DNA of 64,000 nt, from the NCBI RefSeq assembly GCF_030063245.1, contig NZ_JASISR010000017.1:1-64000 (forward strand), written 5' to 3'. A program made the position numbers and the translations under genes. Origin of the DNA: Paenarthrobacter sp. PH39-S1 (GTDB lineage: Bacteria; Actinomycetota; Actinomycetes; Actinomycetales; Micrococcaceae). Position 1 is the first letter of the stretch; every line of letters begins with the position of its first letter. The notes under the pieces are model-generated. The model did no database searches and was not told the origin of the DNA. It saw only the letters and a program-made list of their open reading frames with translations. Shown here one piece after another: positions 34,768 to 44,254 of this stretch.

Positions 34768-35585
34768 TATTCGCCGTCCTCATCTTCCATCCAGGTACGG
34801 TTGCTGCCGCTGAGCACAATGTCCCAGTTGTACCCGGTGGCCCACTCGTGCGTGGTGATGTCGTGATCGTAGCGCGCCACGAGCAGGTCCCGGGCCTTCT
34901 GGTCCGTGATGGACTGGTAGATCGGATCCAGCGCGAACAACGGGTCCCCCGGGAAGTACATCTGGGTGATCATGCGCTGGGTGAAGTCCGTGCCAAAGAG
35001 CGAGAAGTGGATGTGCGCCGGCCGCCAGGCGTTGTAGTGGTTCTTCCAAGGGTACGGTCCGGGTTTGATCGTGGTGAACTCATAGCTGCCGTCCGCGCCC
35101 GTGATGCACCGGCCAACACCGGTGAAGTTGGGGTCGATCGGCGCCGGATGCTGGTCGCGCTTGTGGATGTATCGGCCGGCCGAGTTGGCCTGCCAGATCT
35201 CCACCAGTTGGCCGCACACCGGTCGGCCATCGCCGTCGAGCACCCGCCCTCGAACCTTCATCCGCTCCCCCAGGGGCTCCCCGTTGTGCTGAATCGTCAG
35301 GTCGCTTTCCAGCTCATGGACATCGCGCTGACCGAACGCGGGGCTCCAGAGTTCGATGGTCTCCGGATCCGCGTGATGCAGGTCCTTGGTGGGGTGGCGC
35401 AAAATGGAGCTGCGGTAGGGCGCAAAATCGATACGCGGCTGGGTCTCCTCGGCCGCCCCCGCCGCAACTGCGTCCCGGTAGCTGCGGTGGATGGCCTGAA
35501 TTTCGGCGCTCAGCGAGGCCTGGGTGTCGGCCGCCGCGTCGGAACTGACGACGACGTGGCTGTCGTCAAAGGTTTCATCTGGCAT
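34767..35585 (-). CDS. pcaH: Protocatechuate 3,4-dioxygenase beta subunit
   Basis: 272 residues from the ATG at 35585 with AGGAG nine bases upstream. The iron-binding residues of intradiol dioxygenases are visible: NSAGRYIHKRDQHPAPIDPN (Tyr region), GPYPWKNHYNAWRPAHIHFS (cited as YPWKNHYNAWRPAHIHFS, containing Tyr and both His). The conserved GRVLDGDGRPVCGQLVEIWQ core precedes them. As the beta subunit it holds the ferric centre that cleaves protocatechuate to 3-carboxy-cis,cis-muconate. It is the first pca gene after pobA, which starts the ring-cleavage part of the array. Confidence 0.94.
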   Translation of the reverse strand: MPDETFDDSHVVVSSDAAADTQASLSAEIQAIHRSYRDAVAAGAAEETQPRIDFAPYRSSILRHPTKDLHHADPETIELWSPAFGQRDVHELESDLTIQHNGEPLGERMKVRGRVLDGDGRPVCGQLVEIWQANSAGRYIHKRDQHPAPIDPNFTGVGRCITGADGSYEFTTIKPGPYPWKNHYNAWRPAHIHFSLFGTDFTQRMITQMYFPGDPLFALDPIYQSITDQKARDLLVARYDHDITTHEWATGYNWDIVLSGSNRTWMEDEDGE

Positions 35586-35619
35586 GACGTGGACTCCTGT
35601 TCGTGGATTGAGTGGGGGT

Positions 35620-36813
35620 CTAAGCGGAAGGCCAGCCGGTATAAGCCTCGGCCAGGTACTGCTGGCCGTACCGGGACGTAGCGACGCTGTTGAGCTCACC
35701 GAGGATTCGCTTGCGCTCGAAGGAGCTTTGGTCCTCCCGGGTGTGCAGCATGCTGGTCATCCAAAAGGAGAAGTTCTGCGCCTTCCAGACCCGCTCCAGC
35801 GTCGTGTCGCTATAGCCCTCCAACAGTTCCCGGGATCCGGCGGCATAGAAGGAATCAATGGCCTCAAAGAGGACCAACACGTCGGCCAGCGCCAGGTTCA
35901 GCCCCTTGGCGCCGGTGGGCGGGACGGTGTGGCCGGCATCCCCGGCCAGAAACAGATTGCCGTAACGCATCGGTTCACAGACATAGGATCTGAACGGCAG
36001 CACCATCTGCTCGAAGATCCGTCCGCGCTTGAGCGTAAAGCCGTCAGGTCCGTCGACGCGCTTCTGCAGCTCATCCCAGATTTGGTCCTCGGTCCAGACC
36101 GACGCGTCCTCGTTCGGGTCGCACTGGAAGTACATGCGCTGGACACGTTCACTGCGCTGGCTGATCAGGGCGAAGCCGTGCTCGGAGTTGGCGTAGATCA
36201 GTTCCGGTGCACTGGGCGGGGCTTCCGTGAGGATGCCAAACCAGGCAAACGGGTAGGCAATGAAATGGTCGGTGCGCTCGTCTGCGGGAATCGCCCGCTT
36301 GCAGATCCCCTGAGATCCGTCGGCGCCGGCGATGATGTCGCAGTGCACCTCGAACCGCTGGCCTTCCGCATCTGTAAAACGCATCTTGGGGACGTCGGTG
36401 GTCAGGTCCAAGACGTCGGAGTCCGTGACGGAAAAACGGACATCTCCGGCGTCTCGTTTTCGTGCCACGGCCAGATCCACGAAGACCTCATTCTGGGGGT
36501 AGAGCCACACGGACTCCCCCACCAGGTCCTGAAAGTCCAAGCGGTGGCTGACCCCGTTGAATCGGAGGTCAATGCCATCGTGGCGGTGCCCCTCTGTCAA
36601 CACCCGGCCATCGACGCCGGTGTCGGTCAGCATTTTCACCGACCCCGCTTCAAGGATGCCGGCGCGGTGTGTATTGCGGATGGTCTCGTGGTCGCGCTTC
36701 TCGATCACGATGTTGTCAATGCCCGCCCGCGAGAGCAGGTGGGAAAGCATGAGTCCGGCGGGACCGCCGCCAACAATACCGACTTTTGTCCTGATGATCT
36801 GCGCGGAACTCAA
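35620..36813 (-). CDS. pobA: 4-hydroxybenzoate 3-monooxygenase
   Basis: 397 residues from a TTG at 36813 that has AAAGGAG five bases upstream; this length agrees with the family (about 394) and no ATG is suitably placed. Flavoprotein hydroxylase motifs are VGIVGGGPAGLMLSHLLSRA (FAD), the DG motif in IIAGADGSQGICKRAIP and LAGDAGHTVPPTGAKGLNLA. It hydroxylates 4-hydroxybenzoate to protocatechuate with NAD(P)H and O2, feeding the pca genes immediately downstream. The IclR-type regulator lies 76 bases upstream in the same direction. Confidence 0.93.
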   Translation of the reverse strand: MSSAQIIRTKVGIVGGGPAGLMLSHLLSRAGIDNIVIEKRDHETIRNTHRAGILEAGSVKMLTDTGVDGRVLTEGHRHDGIDLRFNGVSHRLDFQDLVGESVWLYPQNEVFVDLAVARKRDAGDVRFSVTDSDVLDLTTDVPKMRFTDAEGQRFEVHCDIIAGADGSQGICKRAIPADERTDHFIAYPFAWFGILTEAPPSAPELIYANSEHGFALISQRSERVQRMYFQCDPNEDASVWTEDQIWDELQKRVDGPDGFTLKRGRIFEQMVLPFRSYVCEPMRYGNLFLAGDAGHTVPPTGAKGLNLALADVLVLFEAIDSFYAAGSRELLEGYSDTTLERVWKAQNFSFWMTSMLHTREDQSSFERKRILGELNSVATSRYGQQYLAEAYTGWPSA

Positions 36814-36889
36814 ATGGTCTCCTTTGACGGTGCCAAACTGTAGCCTCACCCAGTGTGACCCAGCAGATAGTGACGCCACCGCTGCGTTC

Positions 36890-37672
36890 TTATTGAATGG
36901 GAATGATGGCCTGCTCCGGCTTCGGAACCACACCCATGGACCGTGAAATTCCGCGTGAGCCGGCCATCAGCACCGGGAGGATCGAATGCAGGTTATCCCC
37001 CAAAAGGGGCACCACAACGCTCAGCGCCGCAATGGCAAGGTTCCGGGCCCCCAGCACGGGAACGGCCACCCCCGATGTCTCGGTGTCGACCAGCCCATCC
37101 AGGGCTGCGTATCCCTGCTGCCGGACACGGGCGAGAAGCTGGCGGAGGTCAATGGAGACCGAATCGAGCGGGACCGCCGCGTCCGGATGGCGGGTCAGGT
37201 AGGCCTCCTGAATATGGCCGGGCGCATAGGCCAACAAGACAACGCCCGACGACGTCCTGTGCACCGGCAGACGGCCGGCCACCCGGGCCGGATTGACCAC
37301 CGATACCCGGCTGGAAAGCCGCTCGATGAACAGCACCTCGTCATCCCGCAGGACGGCAAGCTGGGTATGCTGGCGCACCACGGCCTGAATGTCTTCCATG
37401 AACGGCCTGGCTGCTTCGCGCAGATCCACCGCCGGTGAACTGCGGCTGGCGAGCTCCCACAGACGCAGGCCCAAGGAGACCTGGCCTCCCTCGGAACGGG
37501 ACAGCAAGTCTCGCCGGACAAGCTCATCAACGAGCCGGTAGGCCGTCGCCGGTGGAATGTCGGCCAGACGGGCCAGTGCCGAGACGGTCATGGAATTACG
37601 CGAACCGTCAAAAGCACTCAGGATGCGCACAAAGCGGTCCAACATCGAGTCCCCGGACTTGGAATTAGCCAT
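36890..37672 (-). CDS. IclR family regulator of the pob/pca array
   Basis: 260 residues from the ATG at 37672 (MANSKSGDSMLDRFVRILSA). The winged helix-turn-helix is MTVSALARLADIPPATAYRL followed by a wing; the C-terminal effector domain includes RPFMEDIQAVVRQHTQLAVL, VHRTSSGVVLLAYAP, and GVAVPVLGARNLAIAALSVV. IclR-type PcaR/PobR proteins control protocatechuate and 4-hydroxybenzoate genes in many bacteria. Location at the head of pobA-pcaHGBDCFIJ supports that role; the effector (3-oxoadipate or 4-hydroxybenzoate) cannot be told from sequence. Confidence 0.9.
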   Translation of the reverse strand: MANSKSGDSMLDRFVRILSAFDGSRNSMTVSALARLADIPPATAYRLVDELVRRDLLSRSEGGQVSLGLRLWELASRSSPAVDLREAARPFMEDIQAVVRQHTQLAVLRDDEVLFIERLSSRVSVVNPARVAGRLPVHRTSSGVVLLAYAPGHIQEAYLTRHPDAAVPLDSVSIDLRQLLARVRQQGYAALDGLVDTETSGVAVPVLGARNLAIAALSVVVPLLGDNLHSILPVLMAGSRGISRSMGVVPKPEQAIIPIQ

Positions 37673-37798
37673 CCCGCTATGCTCGCACGCTCCGGCCGCG
37701 ATGTCCCTTCCGCCCAGGTGACATTCGGTGTTGCCAGGAACTGCTTGACCAAAACAACAAGGCACGACGGCGACGCACAGGAGCAAGCGGGCCGGGCG

Positions 37799-40537
37799 TC
37801 ACATCCGGTTTTTGGTCCTGGCCGTCGCGGGCGCCGTCCACGGATCCTCCGGCCAGGGATGCTTCGGATAGCGGCCCCGCATCTGAGCCCGGACCTGCGC
37901 ATAGGGTCCGTACCAAAAGGAAGCCAGGTCGTCCGTCACGGCCAACGGCCGTCCGGCCGGAGAGAGCAGGTGGAACAGCACCGGGACTCTTCCGTCCACC
38001 AGCCGCGGCGTCTGTGCCCAGCCGAAGCACTCCTGCAGCTTGACCGCCACCACCGGCCGGCCGGCGTCGTCCGCCACGTCCGGGTAGTCAATCCGCACCC
38101 GCGACCCGCTCGGCACCTCAAGCCGCTCCGGGGCCAGCCCGCCCAACCGGGCCGCGTCGGGCCACGGCAGCAGCCGCCGCAACGGGTCGGCCAAGTCGAT
38201 CCCGGCCATGGCGGTCCCGCCGGCCAAGGCCTCAAGCTCCGGCGCCAGCCACTCGTCCAGCCGGGCCAGCAATGCCCGCTCGGAAACGTCCGGCCAGGGA
38301 TCACCCAGCTCCCGGTGCAGCAGGGCGAGGCGGCGGCGCAACCCGTCCGCCGCCGTCGACCAGCCGACCATGCCCAGCCCCTCCGTCTCCATCGCCCGGG
38401 CCACCGCCGCGCGTCCCTCCTCCGCGGGTGGCCGGACCGGCGTGGAAGACAGCACGATGGCTCCCAGCCGGCGTTCGCGCCGGGCAGTGACCCGGCCCCG
38501 GCTGAACACCGCCTCCACCGTCTCACTGAGCAGATGGCCGGCGGCGGCCTCCGCCGTGTCCGCGGTCAGCGCGGCGGCGGACCGGATGACGGCTCCCGTC
38601 CCGGCCGCGTCGCGTCCCTGTGCGCGCGAGACCTCGGCCACGGCCAGCCATTCGTGCCCGGACAGCGCACTGCCGGCCGGCAGGCCCGCCCGGGTCCCGG
38701 ACGAGAGCAGGTACTGCTCCCGCCCCGCGCCCGGGACCCGGTGCGCCACCCGGTCCGGGAACGCCAGGGCGACGACGAAACCCACCGACTCCGCGGCGGT
38801 CACCGGCACAGCGGGTGAGGAGGGCGGCCCGGGTGAAGAGAGCGCGGCGGACTCCTCCTGGCGCGCGATCGCCGCCATCCGCCGGACATCCTCCGCCCAT
38901 CGCCGGGCTTCCGGTGTCCTGTCCGTCCGCAGCGTGGTCAACAGCCGGGTGAGGTCAGCGCCGGGAGCGCGCAGATCCCCGGACACGAGAGCGACGGTTT
39001 CTGCCGCAGCGCGTTGCCCGACGACGGCGGCGCCGTCCAGCAGGGCGCGGGCCAGCCGCGGATCGACGGGGATCCTGGCCAGAGTCTTGCCCAGGTCGGT
39101 GGCCAGGCCGTCCGGGCCCACCGCGCCCAGCTCGCGCAGCACCTCAACGGCCTCATTCATGGCGGCCTGGGGCGGGGCATCCGGAAGGGTCAGTCCCCTG
39201 CCGCTGGGCGCTCCCCAACAGGCCAGAACCAGGGCGGCACCCGTCAAATCCGCCGCCGCAATCTCCGGGGTCCGGTGCGCCGGCGCGGCGCCAAAGGTCT
39301 TCTGGTCGTAGCAGCGGACCACCAGCCCGGGTCCCTGCCGGGCCGCCCGTCCGGCGCGCTGATCGGCCGAGGCCCGGGAGCACGACCCGGTCACCAGGCC
39401 GGACATGCCGCGGGTGCTGTCCCGCCGCGGTTCACGTGACAGCCCCGAATCGACGACCAGCCGGACGCCCGGAACCGTCAGGGACGATTCTGCCAGTGCC
39501 GTGGAAACGATGATCCGCGGGAGCCCACCGGGAACCCGTCCGGAGACGGCCCGGTCCTGCGCCGCCGGACCGATCCGGCCGTGCAGCTCCAGTACCTCGA
39601 CGCGCGGCCCGGCCCGCTCGCGCAGCCGGGCCGCGACGTACTGCACCTCCCATGCACCCGGGAGGAACACCAGGGCGTCGATGTCAGGGTCCACCGCATG
39701 GGCTTCGGCCCGCGCCGCCACGGCCGTGTCCGCGACATGGTCCAGGAATGCGCGCGTCACTCCCCGATCATCCAGCCTCGGCGCCGCGCCAGGCACCCAA
39801 CGCACTTCCAGCGGCTGCAGCGCGGACGGACAGTCGACGACGGGAGCCGGGCCGCCGCCGTCGTACGCCCCAATCAGGACGGCGAACCGGGGCGCGTCCA
39901 GGGTAGCGGACATGGCAACGAGGGTGAGGTCACCGCGCAGCTGGCGGACCTCGGTGAGCATGCCGAGCAGGAGGTCGGTCTCCAGCCCGCGTTCGTGCAC
40001 CTCGTCGAGGATGACGGCGGAGGTTGTCTCCAGGCCGGGATCCGCGAGCAGACGGCGGAGCAGGATCCCCGGGGTGACGAATTCGATCAGGGTTTCCGGG
40101 CCCGCCTTCCGTTCCCCACGGACCGTGTACCCGACGCGGTCCCCGAGCCGGCTGCCGTCCAGGGCGGCAAGGCGCCGGGCCGCCGAGCGCGCGGCAACGC
40201 GGCGTGGCTGACTCACGACGACGCGTGGCCGGGGTCCTTCCGCGTGTGCGGCCAGGTCGGCGGCGCCGACGGCTAGGTTGGCGGGATTGGCACCGGCGGC
40301 GAGGTTGATGGCGAGGTTGGCGAGCAGTGGTGGCACCAGCGTGGTTTTGCCCGTCCCCGGAGCCGCCTGCACCACGGCGGTTCCGGCCGGACCTCCCGCA
40401 CGCAGGGCTTCGGCGAGCTCCCCCAGTGCGTCCGCGAAGACCAGCCCGGTCCCGATGGCGTCCAGATCGAAGCGGGCACCAGCGGGGTCCGATGCGGTCA
40501 GCCGAGTAGTCACGCCTCCATTGTGCCCGCAAACCAT
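37799..40537 (-). CDS. hrpB: ATP-dependent helicase HrpB
   Basis: 912 residues of a DEAH/RHA-type helicase. Motif I is VVQAAPGTGKTTLVPP, motif Ia VVSQPRRVAARSAARRL, motif II LDEVHERGLETDLLLGM (DEVH), motif III ATLDA and motif VI SADQRAGRAARQGPGLVVR. The HrpB-specific C-terminal domain ends with FWYGPYAQVRAQMRGRYPKHPWPEDP (cited as RAQMRGRYPKHPWPEDP). Length and ending match the family (about 820-850), with a small excess from Ala/Pro-rich loops. The start is uncertain: ATG at 40537 or GTG at 40513. HrpB's physiological role is unclear; RNA or DNA unwinding is inferred. No operon. Confidence 0.93.
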   Translation of the reverse strand: MVCGHNGGVTTRLTASDPAGARFDLDAIGTGLVFADALGELAEALRAGGPAGTAVVQAAPGTGKTTLVPPLLANLAINLAAGANPANLAVGAADLAAHAEGPRPRVVVSQPRRVAARSAARRLAALDGSRLGDRVGYTVRGERKAGPETLIEFVTPGILLRRLLADPGLETTSAVILDEVHERGLETDLLLGMLTEVRQLRGDLTLVAMSATLDAPRFAVLIGAYDGGGPAPVVDCPSALQPLEVRWVPGAAPRLDDRGVTRAFLDHVADTAVAARAEAHAVDPDIDALVFLPGAWEVQYVAARLRERAGPRVEVLELHGRIGPAAQDRAVSGRVPGGLPRIIVSTALAESSLTVPGVRLVVDSGLSREPRRDSTRGMSGLVTGSCSRASADQRAGRAARQGPGLVVRCYDQKTFGAAPAHRTPEIAAADLTGAALVLACWGAPSGRGLTLPDAPPQAAMNEAVEVLRELGAVGPDGLATDLGKTLARIPVDPRLARALLDGAAVVGQRAAAETVALVSGDLRAPGADLTRLLTTLRTDRTPEARRWAEDVRRMAAIARQEESAALSSPGPPSSPAVPVTAAESVGFVVALAFPDRVAHRVPGAGREQYLLSSGTRAGLPAGSALSGHEWLAVAEVSRAQGRDAAGTGAVIRSAAALTADTAEAAAGHLLSETVEAVFSRGRVTARRERRLGAIVLSSTPVRPPAEEGRAAVARAMETEGLGMVGWSTAADGLRRRLALLHRELGDPWPDVSERALLARLDEWLAPELEALAGGTAMAGIDLADPLRRLLPWPDAARLGGLAPERLEVPSGSRVRIDYPDVADDAGRPVVAVKLQECFGWAQTPRLVDGRVPVLFHLLSPAGRPLAVTDDLASFWYGPYAQVRAQMRGRYPKHPWPEDPWTAPATARTKNRM

Positions 40538-40579
40538 CCCCCCGGGCCGCTGCCTGGGCTGTTGTTGGAACGGGCGCCG

Positions 40580-41593
40580 TCAGCCTTTCTGCAGGTCTTC
40601 GTGGTGCACGGCGACAACGTTCGGGTGGGCCCGCAACCGGTAGCGAAGGGCGTTATCCCCGTAGGTCTCCAGAATCGGGCTGTTCGTCGGGTCAACCGAC
40701 AGGCCGCGGGCCCTGGCTTGAAACTCCGGGCTCACCGCGAGCTGCGGCATTGTCGCGTCCAGCGCCGGATTGTAGAAGAACGGAAGGGAGACCCTGTCGG
40801 TGCCGCGAAGCGGCGAGATCACGCGGTGCAGGGTCGCCTTCAGGTAGCCGTTAGTGGCCAGCTCGAGCATCTCGCCGATGTTAACCACGAATGTTCCAGG
40901 CACCTGTGGTGCGTCGATCCACTGCCCCCGGTACTCGACCTGGAGGCCGCCCTTCCCGGGCTCCACCAACAGGAGCGTCAGCACACCGCCGTCGCGGTGG
41001 GAGCCGACACCCTGCTTGGGTTCCGGGTCGGACTCCCCCGGATACCGCACAATCTTGAGCAGGGGGAAAGCCCGTGCGGCGAATGCCTCGTCGAAGGTGT
41101 CCTCGGGCGCTCCGAGGGACACCGCCAAGGCGCGCAGGAGAGTCAGTGAGATGATGCTCAGCCGCTCCGTCCACTCCGAGACAATTTCCCGCATCTCGGG
41201 CAGCGCATCCGGCCACAGGTTGGGCCCCTCGAGGCGCCAATAGTCAGCGACGCCCGGGCCCGGTTCCACCGCGTCCCGCTCGACGCCGATGTCAATCTGC
41301 TCGCGCCAGTCGACTGCACCGTCCGTGAGCTCGCCGCCGACCCGGGTGTAGCCCCGGAACTGTGGACTGTGGACATTCTCGACCGCGAGCTTCTGTTCGT
41401 CGGCCAGCTCGAAGAAGCGCCGGGATACGTCCAAGATCGCGTCCGTGAGCTCCTGCGGGATGCCATGGCCGGCCAGGTATAGGAATCCGACCTCGTGCAT
41501 GGCGTTGCGCAGTTCGTCACGAAACCGGGACGCCTCCTCCGATCCCGCATTCAATCGGGAGAAGTCGAGTACGGGCAATGTTTCGAGTGGCAA
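40580..41593 (-). CDS. Isopenicillin N synthase-like 2-oxoglutarate/Fe(II)-dependent oxygenase
   Basis: 337 residues from a TTG at 41593 with AAGGA eight bases upstream. The family N-terminal domain shows PVLDFSRLN and HEVGFLYLAGHGIP. The catalytic double-stranded beta-helix has GSHRDGGVLTLLLV (HxD metal pair), a distal His in KATLHRVISPLRGTDRVSLP and the RVS 2-oxoglutarate-binding arginine (about 265). So both iron and cosubstrate sites are present. Substrate unknown; relatives act on amino-acid derivatives, gibberellin-like or ethylene-related compounds. It stands alone between hrpB and the exonuclease. Confidence 0.9.
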   Translation of the reverse strand: MPLETLPVLDFSRLNAGSEEASRFRDELRNAMHEVGFLYLAGHGIPQELTDAILDVSRRFFELADEQKLAVENVHSPQFRGYTRVGGELTDGAVDWREQIDIGVERDAVEPGPGVADYWRLEGPNLWPDALPEMREIVSEWTERLSIISLTLLRALAVSLGAPEDTFDEAFAARAFPLLKIVRYPGESDPEPKQGVGSHRDGGVLTLLLVEPGKGGLQVEYRGQWIDAPQVPGTFVVNIGEMLELATNGYLKATLHRVISPLRGTDRVSLPFFYNPALDATMPQLAVSPEFQARARGLSVDPTNSPILETYGDNALRYRLRAHPNVVAVHHEDLQKG

Positions 41594-41852
41594 CGTCCTT
41601 AGTCCTTTTCAGCGAACTTGGCAAGCGGGAACCTGTATCTGCTGTAATGTTACGGCCCGGACTCCGCCGAGATACATTTACGTGTCGAAATATGACATCT
41701 GAACGTGTCCTCCAACTGCCGGAAAGCTACTTCCGGTGCCAGGCCGCCCAACCGGGCCAGCAAGGCCTGCTCGGTGGATGCACTCGGCTACGTCACGGCA
41801 GCACGGCCCCCGGTCTGACAGAAGTCCTCGGTCGGCAGAAGGAGCGGCCGGC

Positions 41853-42794
41853 TCAGTCCGTTGCGCCGAGCGCGCGTAAAGCGCGGTCGAGCGAGCGTCC
41901 GAGGCCCCACTTCTCAGACAGCGTGTGCAGCGCGTTGAGACGATCGGCATCAAGCGGATGGATACGTGCATCTACCTCACCGAGATCGAGGTCGCGCACG
42001 ACTTCGACGACACGGGGTGCCACCTTAAGGTAGGCCGAGGAAGCGATGACCTTCGATCGCACCGACGCCGACAGTGGCGTCGCCCGGTCCTGAGCAGCTT
42101 CGATGATCCCGTCGAGACCGCCGAACTGCGCCAGCAGGCCGGCGGCCGTCTTCTCCCCGATGCCGGGAACTCCGGGGAGCCCGTCGGAGGGGTCTCCGCG
42201 CATGACAGCGAAGTCTGCATACTGGCCCGGAAGGACCCCGTACTTCGACACGACGACGGAGTCGGTGACGAACTCGAGCTTGCTCATCCCGCGGGCCGTG
42301 TAGATCACGCGGACACCGGAGTCGTCGTCGACGAGCTGGAACAGGTCGCGGTCACCTGTGACGATGTCGACAGGAAGCCGCGCTCGGGTCGCGAGCGTGC
42401 CGATCACGTCGTCGGCCTCATTGTCGACCGCGCCTATGATCGGTATGCCGAGTGCGCCGAGCAGCTCCCGGATGATCGGGAGCTGCGGGACGAGGAGTTC
42501 CGGCGTCTCCTCCACGTCATTGCCCCCGGGCACCAGTTCGGCGACGCGGTGTGACTTGTAACCGGGAATCAGCGCAACACGCCAGTGCGGGCGCCAATTG
42601 TCATCCCAACAGGCGACCAGTTCGCTCGGCTCGAAGTCGGTGACCAGCCGGGCAATGATGTCCAGCAGCCCGCGAACAGCGTTGACGGGCGAACCGTCGG
42701 GGGCGCGAATGGTGTCGGGCAGCCCATGGAAGGCGCGGAAGTACAGCGAAGCGGTGTCGAGAAGCATCAGTCGTCCGGTCACATCACCGATCAT
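41853..42794 (-). CDS. 5'-3' exonuclease (DNA polymerase I N-terminal-like)
   Basis: About 313 residues from the ATG at 42794; an in-frame ATG at 42818 is an alternative. It is a stand-alone 5'-3' nuclease domain: LMLLDTASLYFRAFHGLPD, ACWDDNWRPHWRVALIPGYK, DNEADDVIGTLATRA (acidic metal site), IVTGDRDLFQLVDDDSGVRV, and the helix-hairpin-helix DGLPGVPGIGEKTAAGLLAQ. It processes flap or RNA-primer structures next to the full polymerase encoded elsewhere. No operon is seen. Confidence 0.92.
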   Translation of the reverse strand: MIGDVTGRLMLLDTASLYFRAFHGLPDTIRAPDGSPVNAVRGLLDIIARLVTDFEPSELVACWDDNWRPHWRVALIPGYKSHRVAELVPGGNDVEETPELLVPQLPIIRELLGALGIPIIGAVDNEADDVIGTLATRARLPVDIVTGDRDLFQLVDDDSGVRVIYTARGMSKLEFVTDSVVVSKYGVLPGQYADFAVMRGDPSDGLPGVPGIGEKTAAGLLAQFGGLDGIIEAAQDRATPLSASVRSKVIASSAYLKVAPRVVEVVRDLDLGEVDARIHPLDADRLNALHTLSEKWGLGRSLDRALRALGATD

Positions 42795-43012
42795 GGCACG
42801 GCCAGCTTCAAGCCTCATCGATGACCGCCGTCGTCGTAATCGTGTCCTGCAACCCGGCCGATGTCGATACGACCGGATCCGCGAAAAATTACTCCCTCTG
42901 TCCTGTGACATTCGAAAAAACGCTGTAGATGATTGTCGGTACCGAGGACGCCGAGGGCGACGATCAGCCCATGAGGCACCCGCCGGCCGCCATCGGTCGC
43001 CAGCGACCTGGA

Positions 43013-43140
43013 AGCAGTGACCTGGCCAACCATTCAGACTGCGGACTCGGCGCGGCCGTGTTCAGCACGGACGCGGAACGGGCCACGGCCATTGCCCGAC
43101 AGCTCAACTCGCGCATGGCCGCCATCAATTCCGCAGAAGG
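43013..43140 (+). pseudogene. Relic of an aldehyde dehydrogenase, C-terminal fragment
   Basis: The plus-strand frame reads DLANHSDCGLGAAVFSTDAE followed by RATAIARQLNSRMAAINS, the conserved stretch near the C-terminus of NAD(P)-dependent aldehyde dehydrogenases (family: AN-S-YGLGA-VFT-D followed by A-R-L-G-V-IN). Only about 40 residues are left and neither side matches further. The catalytic Cys and Glu regions are missing. It sits in a ~450-base non-coding gap in front of the nitrilase-superfamily gene. Confidence 0.7.
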
Positions 43141-43348
43141 CGAAGGCGCCGCAACCAGGCAGACGAGTATCCCGCCGCCGTTATGCTCGCTCTGCTCCGT
43201 CCACCAGTCCTATGAACATGGTCCGGTGCAGGACGTCGACATGCCTGCGGGACACATCAACGGCAATCTTCACATCGCGCACTCTTCCCCTTAAGTGATC
43301 CTTATGATCTAATCTGTTGCAAGTCACTTCGAGAACTGGGACCACCAA

Positions 43349-44254
43349 ATGTCAGGTGTCCTGCCCTTGGTCGCCGCGCAGGCGCCACCCCGCCTCATCG
43401 GCGATCCACTCGCCGGATTCGCCGACGAAGTAAGCCGCGCCGTTGCAGAACAGCCGGACGCGCGGCTGGTGATCTTCCCGGAACTCCACCTCTTCGGCGA
43501 TGGCCGGCCCGACCGGCAACGGACGGAAGCACTCCTGGAATCGGCAGAGCCACTGGATGGTCCGCGGGTCGCCGGGCTCAAGGAGATGGCAGCGGATCTT
43601 GGCATCTGGCTGGTTCCGGGAAGCGTCTGCGAGCGCGGCGAGGACGGCGAACTGTTCAACACGCAGCTGGTGCTGTCGCCCAACGGGGAGCTGGCCGGCT
43701 ACTACCGCAAGGTTTTCCCGTGGCGGCCTTTCGAACCCTACAATCCGGGCCGGCGCTTCACCACCGTGGACCTGGAGGGGATCGGCCGGGTTGGGCTGAA
43801 CATCTGCTACGACGCATGGTTTCCCGAGGTCACCCGCCAACTGGCATGGATGGGCGCCGAGGTGATCTTGAATGTCGTCAAGACCACCACGCCGGACCGG
43901 GCCCAAGAGCTGATCCTGGCGCGCGCCAACGCGATCGTCAATCAGGTCTTCATGGTCAGCGTCAATTGTGCCGGCCCCACGGGCCAGGGCCAAAGTTTGA
44001 TTGTCGATCCTGAGGGCACCGTCATCGCCAGCGGTCCCAGCCCGGACGCGACGACGCTGGCAGCGGAACTTGACCTCGGCGCCGTCGAACGCGTCCGCTT
44101 GCACGGAACGGCAGGACTGAACCGCATGTGGTCGCAATTCCGGCCCGGCGAGGCCGCGATCGAGCTCCCCGTCTACCAGGGCAGGATTGATCCCGCCACC
44201 TGGACACCCCCCGTTACCCCCGTGATGCGGGTCCCGCCATCGCTGGACGAGTGA
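43349..44254 (+). CDS. Carbon-nitrogen hydrolase (nitrilase superfamily amidohydrolase)
   Basis: 301 residues with the nitrilase catalytic triad: Glu in LVIFPELHLFG (about 50), Lys in YYRKVFPWRPFE (about 125) and Cys in LNICYDAWFPEV (about 155). The flanking LVVFPE/GLNICYD context and QSLIVDPEGTVIA end strand fit an aliphatic amidase or N-carbamoyl-type hydrolase more than a true nitrilase. It cleaves a C-N bond, releasing ammonia; the substrate is unknown. A degraded second copy of the same superfamily lies 1.1 kb downstream. The upstream region 43300-43348 is unusually AT-rich for this window and probably holds its promoter. Confidence 0.9.
   Translation: MSGVLPLVAAQAPPRLIGDPLAGFADEVSRAVAEQPDARLVIFPELHLFGDGRPDRQRTEALLESAEPLDGPRVAGLKEMAADLGIWLVPGSVCERGEDGELFNTQLVLSPNGELAGYYRKVFPWRPFEPYNPGRRFTTVDLEGIGRVGLNICYDAWFPEVTRQLAWMGAEVILNVVKTTTPDRAQELILARANAIVNQVFMVSVNCAGPTGQGQSLIVDPEGTVIASGPSPDATTLAAELDLGAVERVRLHGTAGLNRMWSQFRPGEAAIELPVYQGRIDPATWTPPVTPVMRVPPSLDE

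Noticed and set aside
38208-39311. Long plus-strand frames opposite hrpB
   Set aside because: Ser/Arg/Ala-rich antisense translation; the minus strand carries every helicase motif.
41678-41971. 97-codon minus-strand frame between the oxygenase and exonuclease genes
   Set aside because: Ser/Arg-rich, partly overlapping the exonuclease gene, no start signal.
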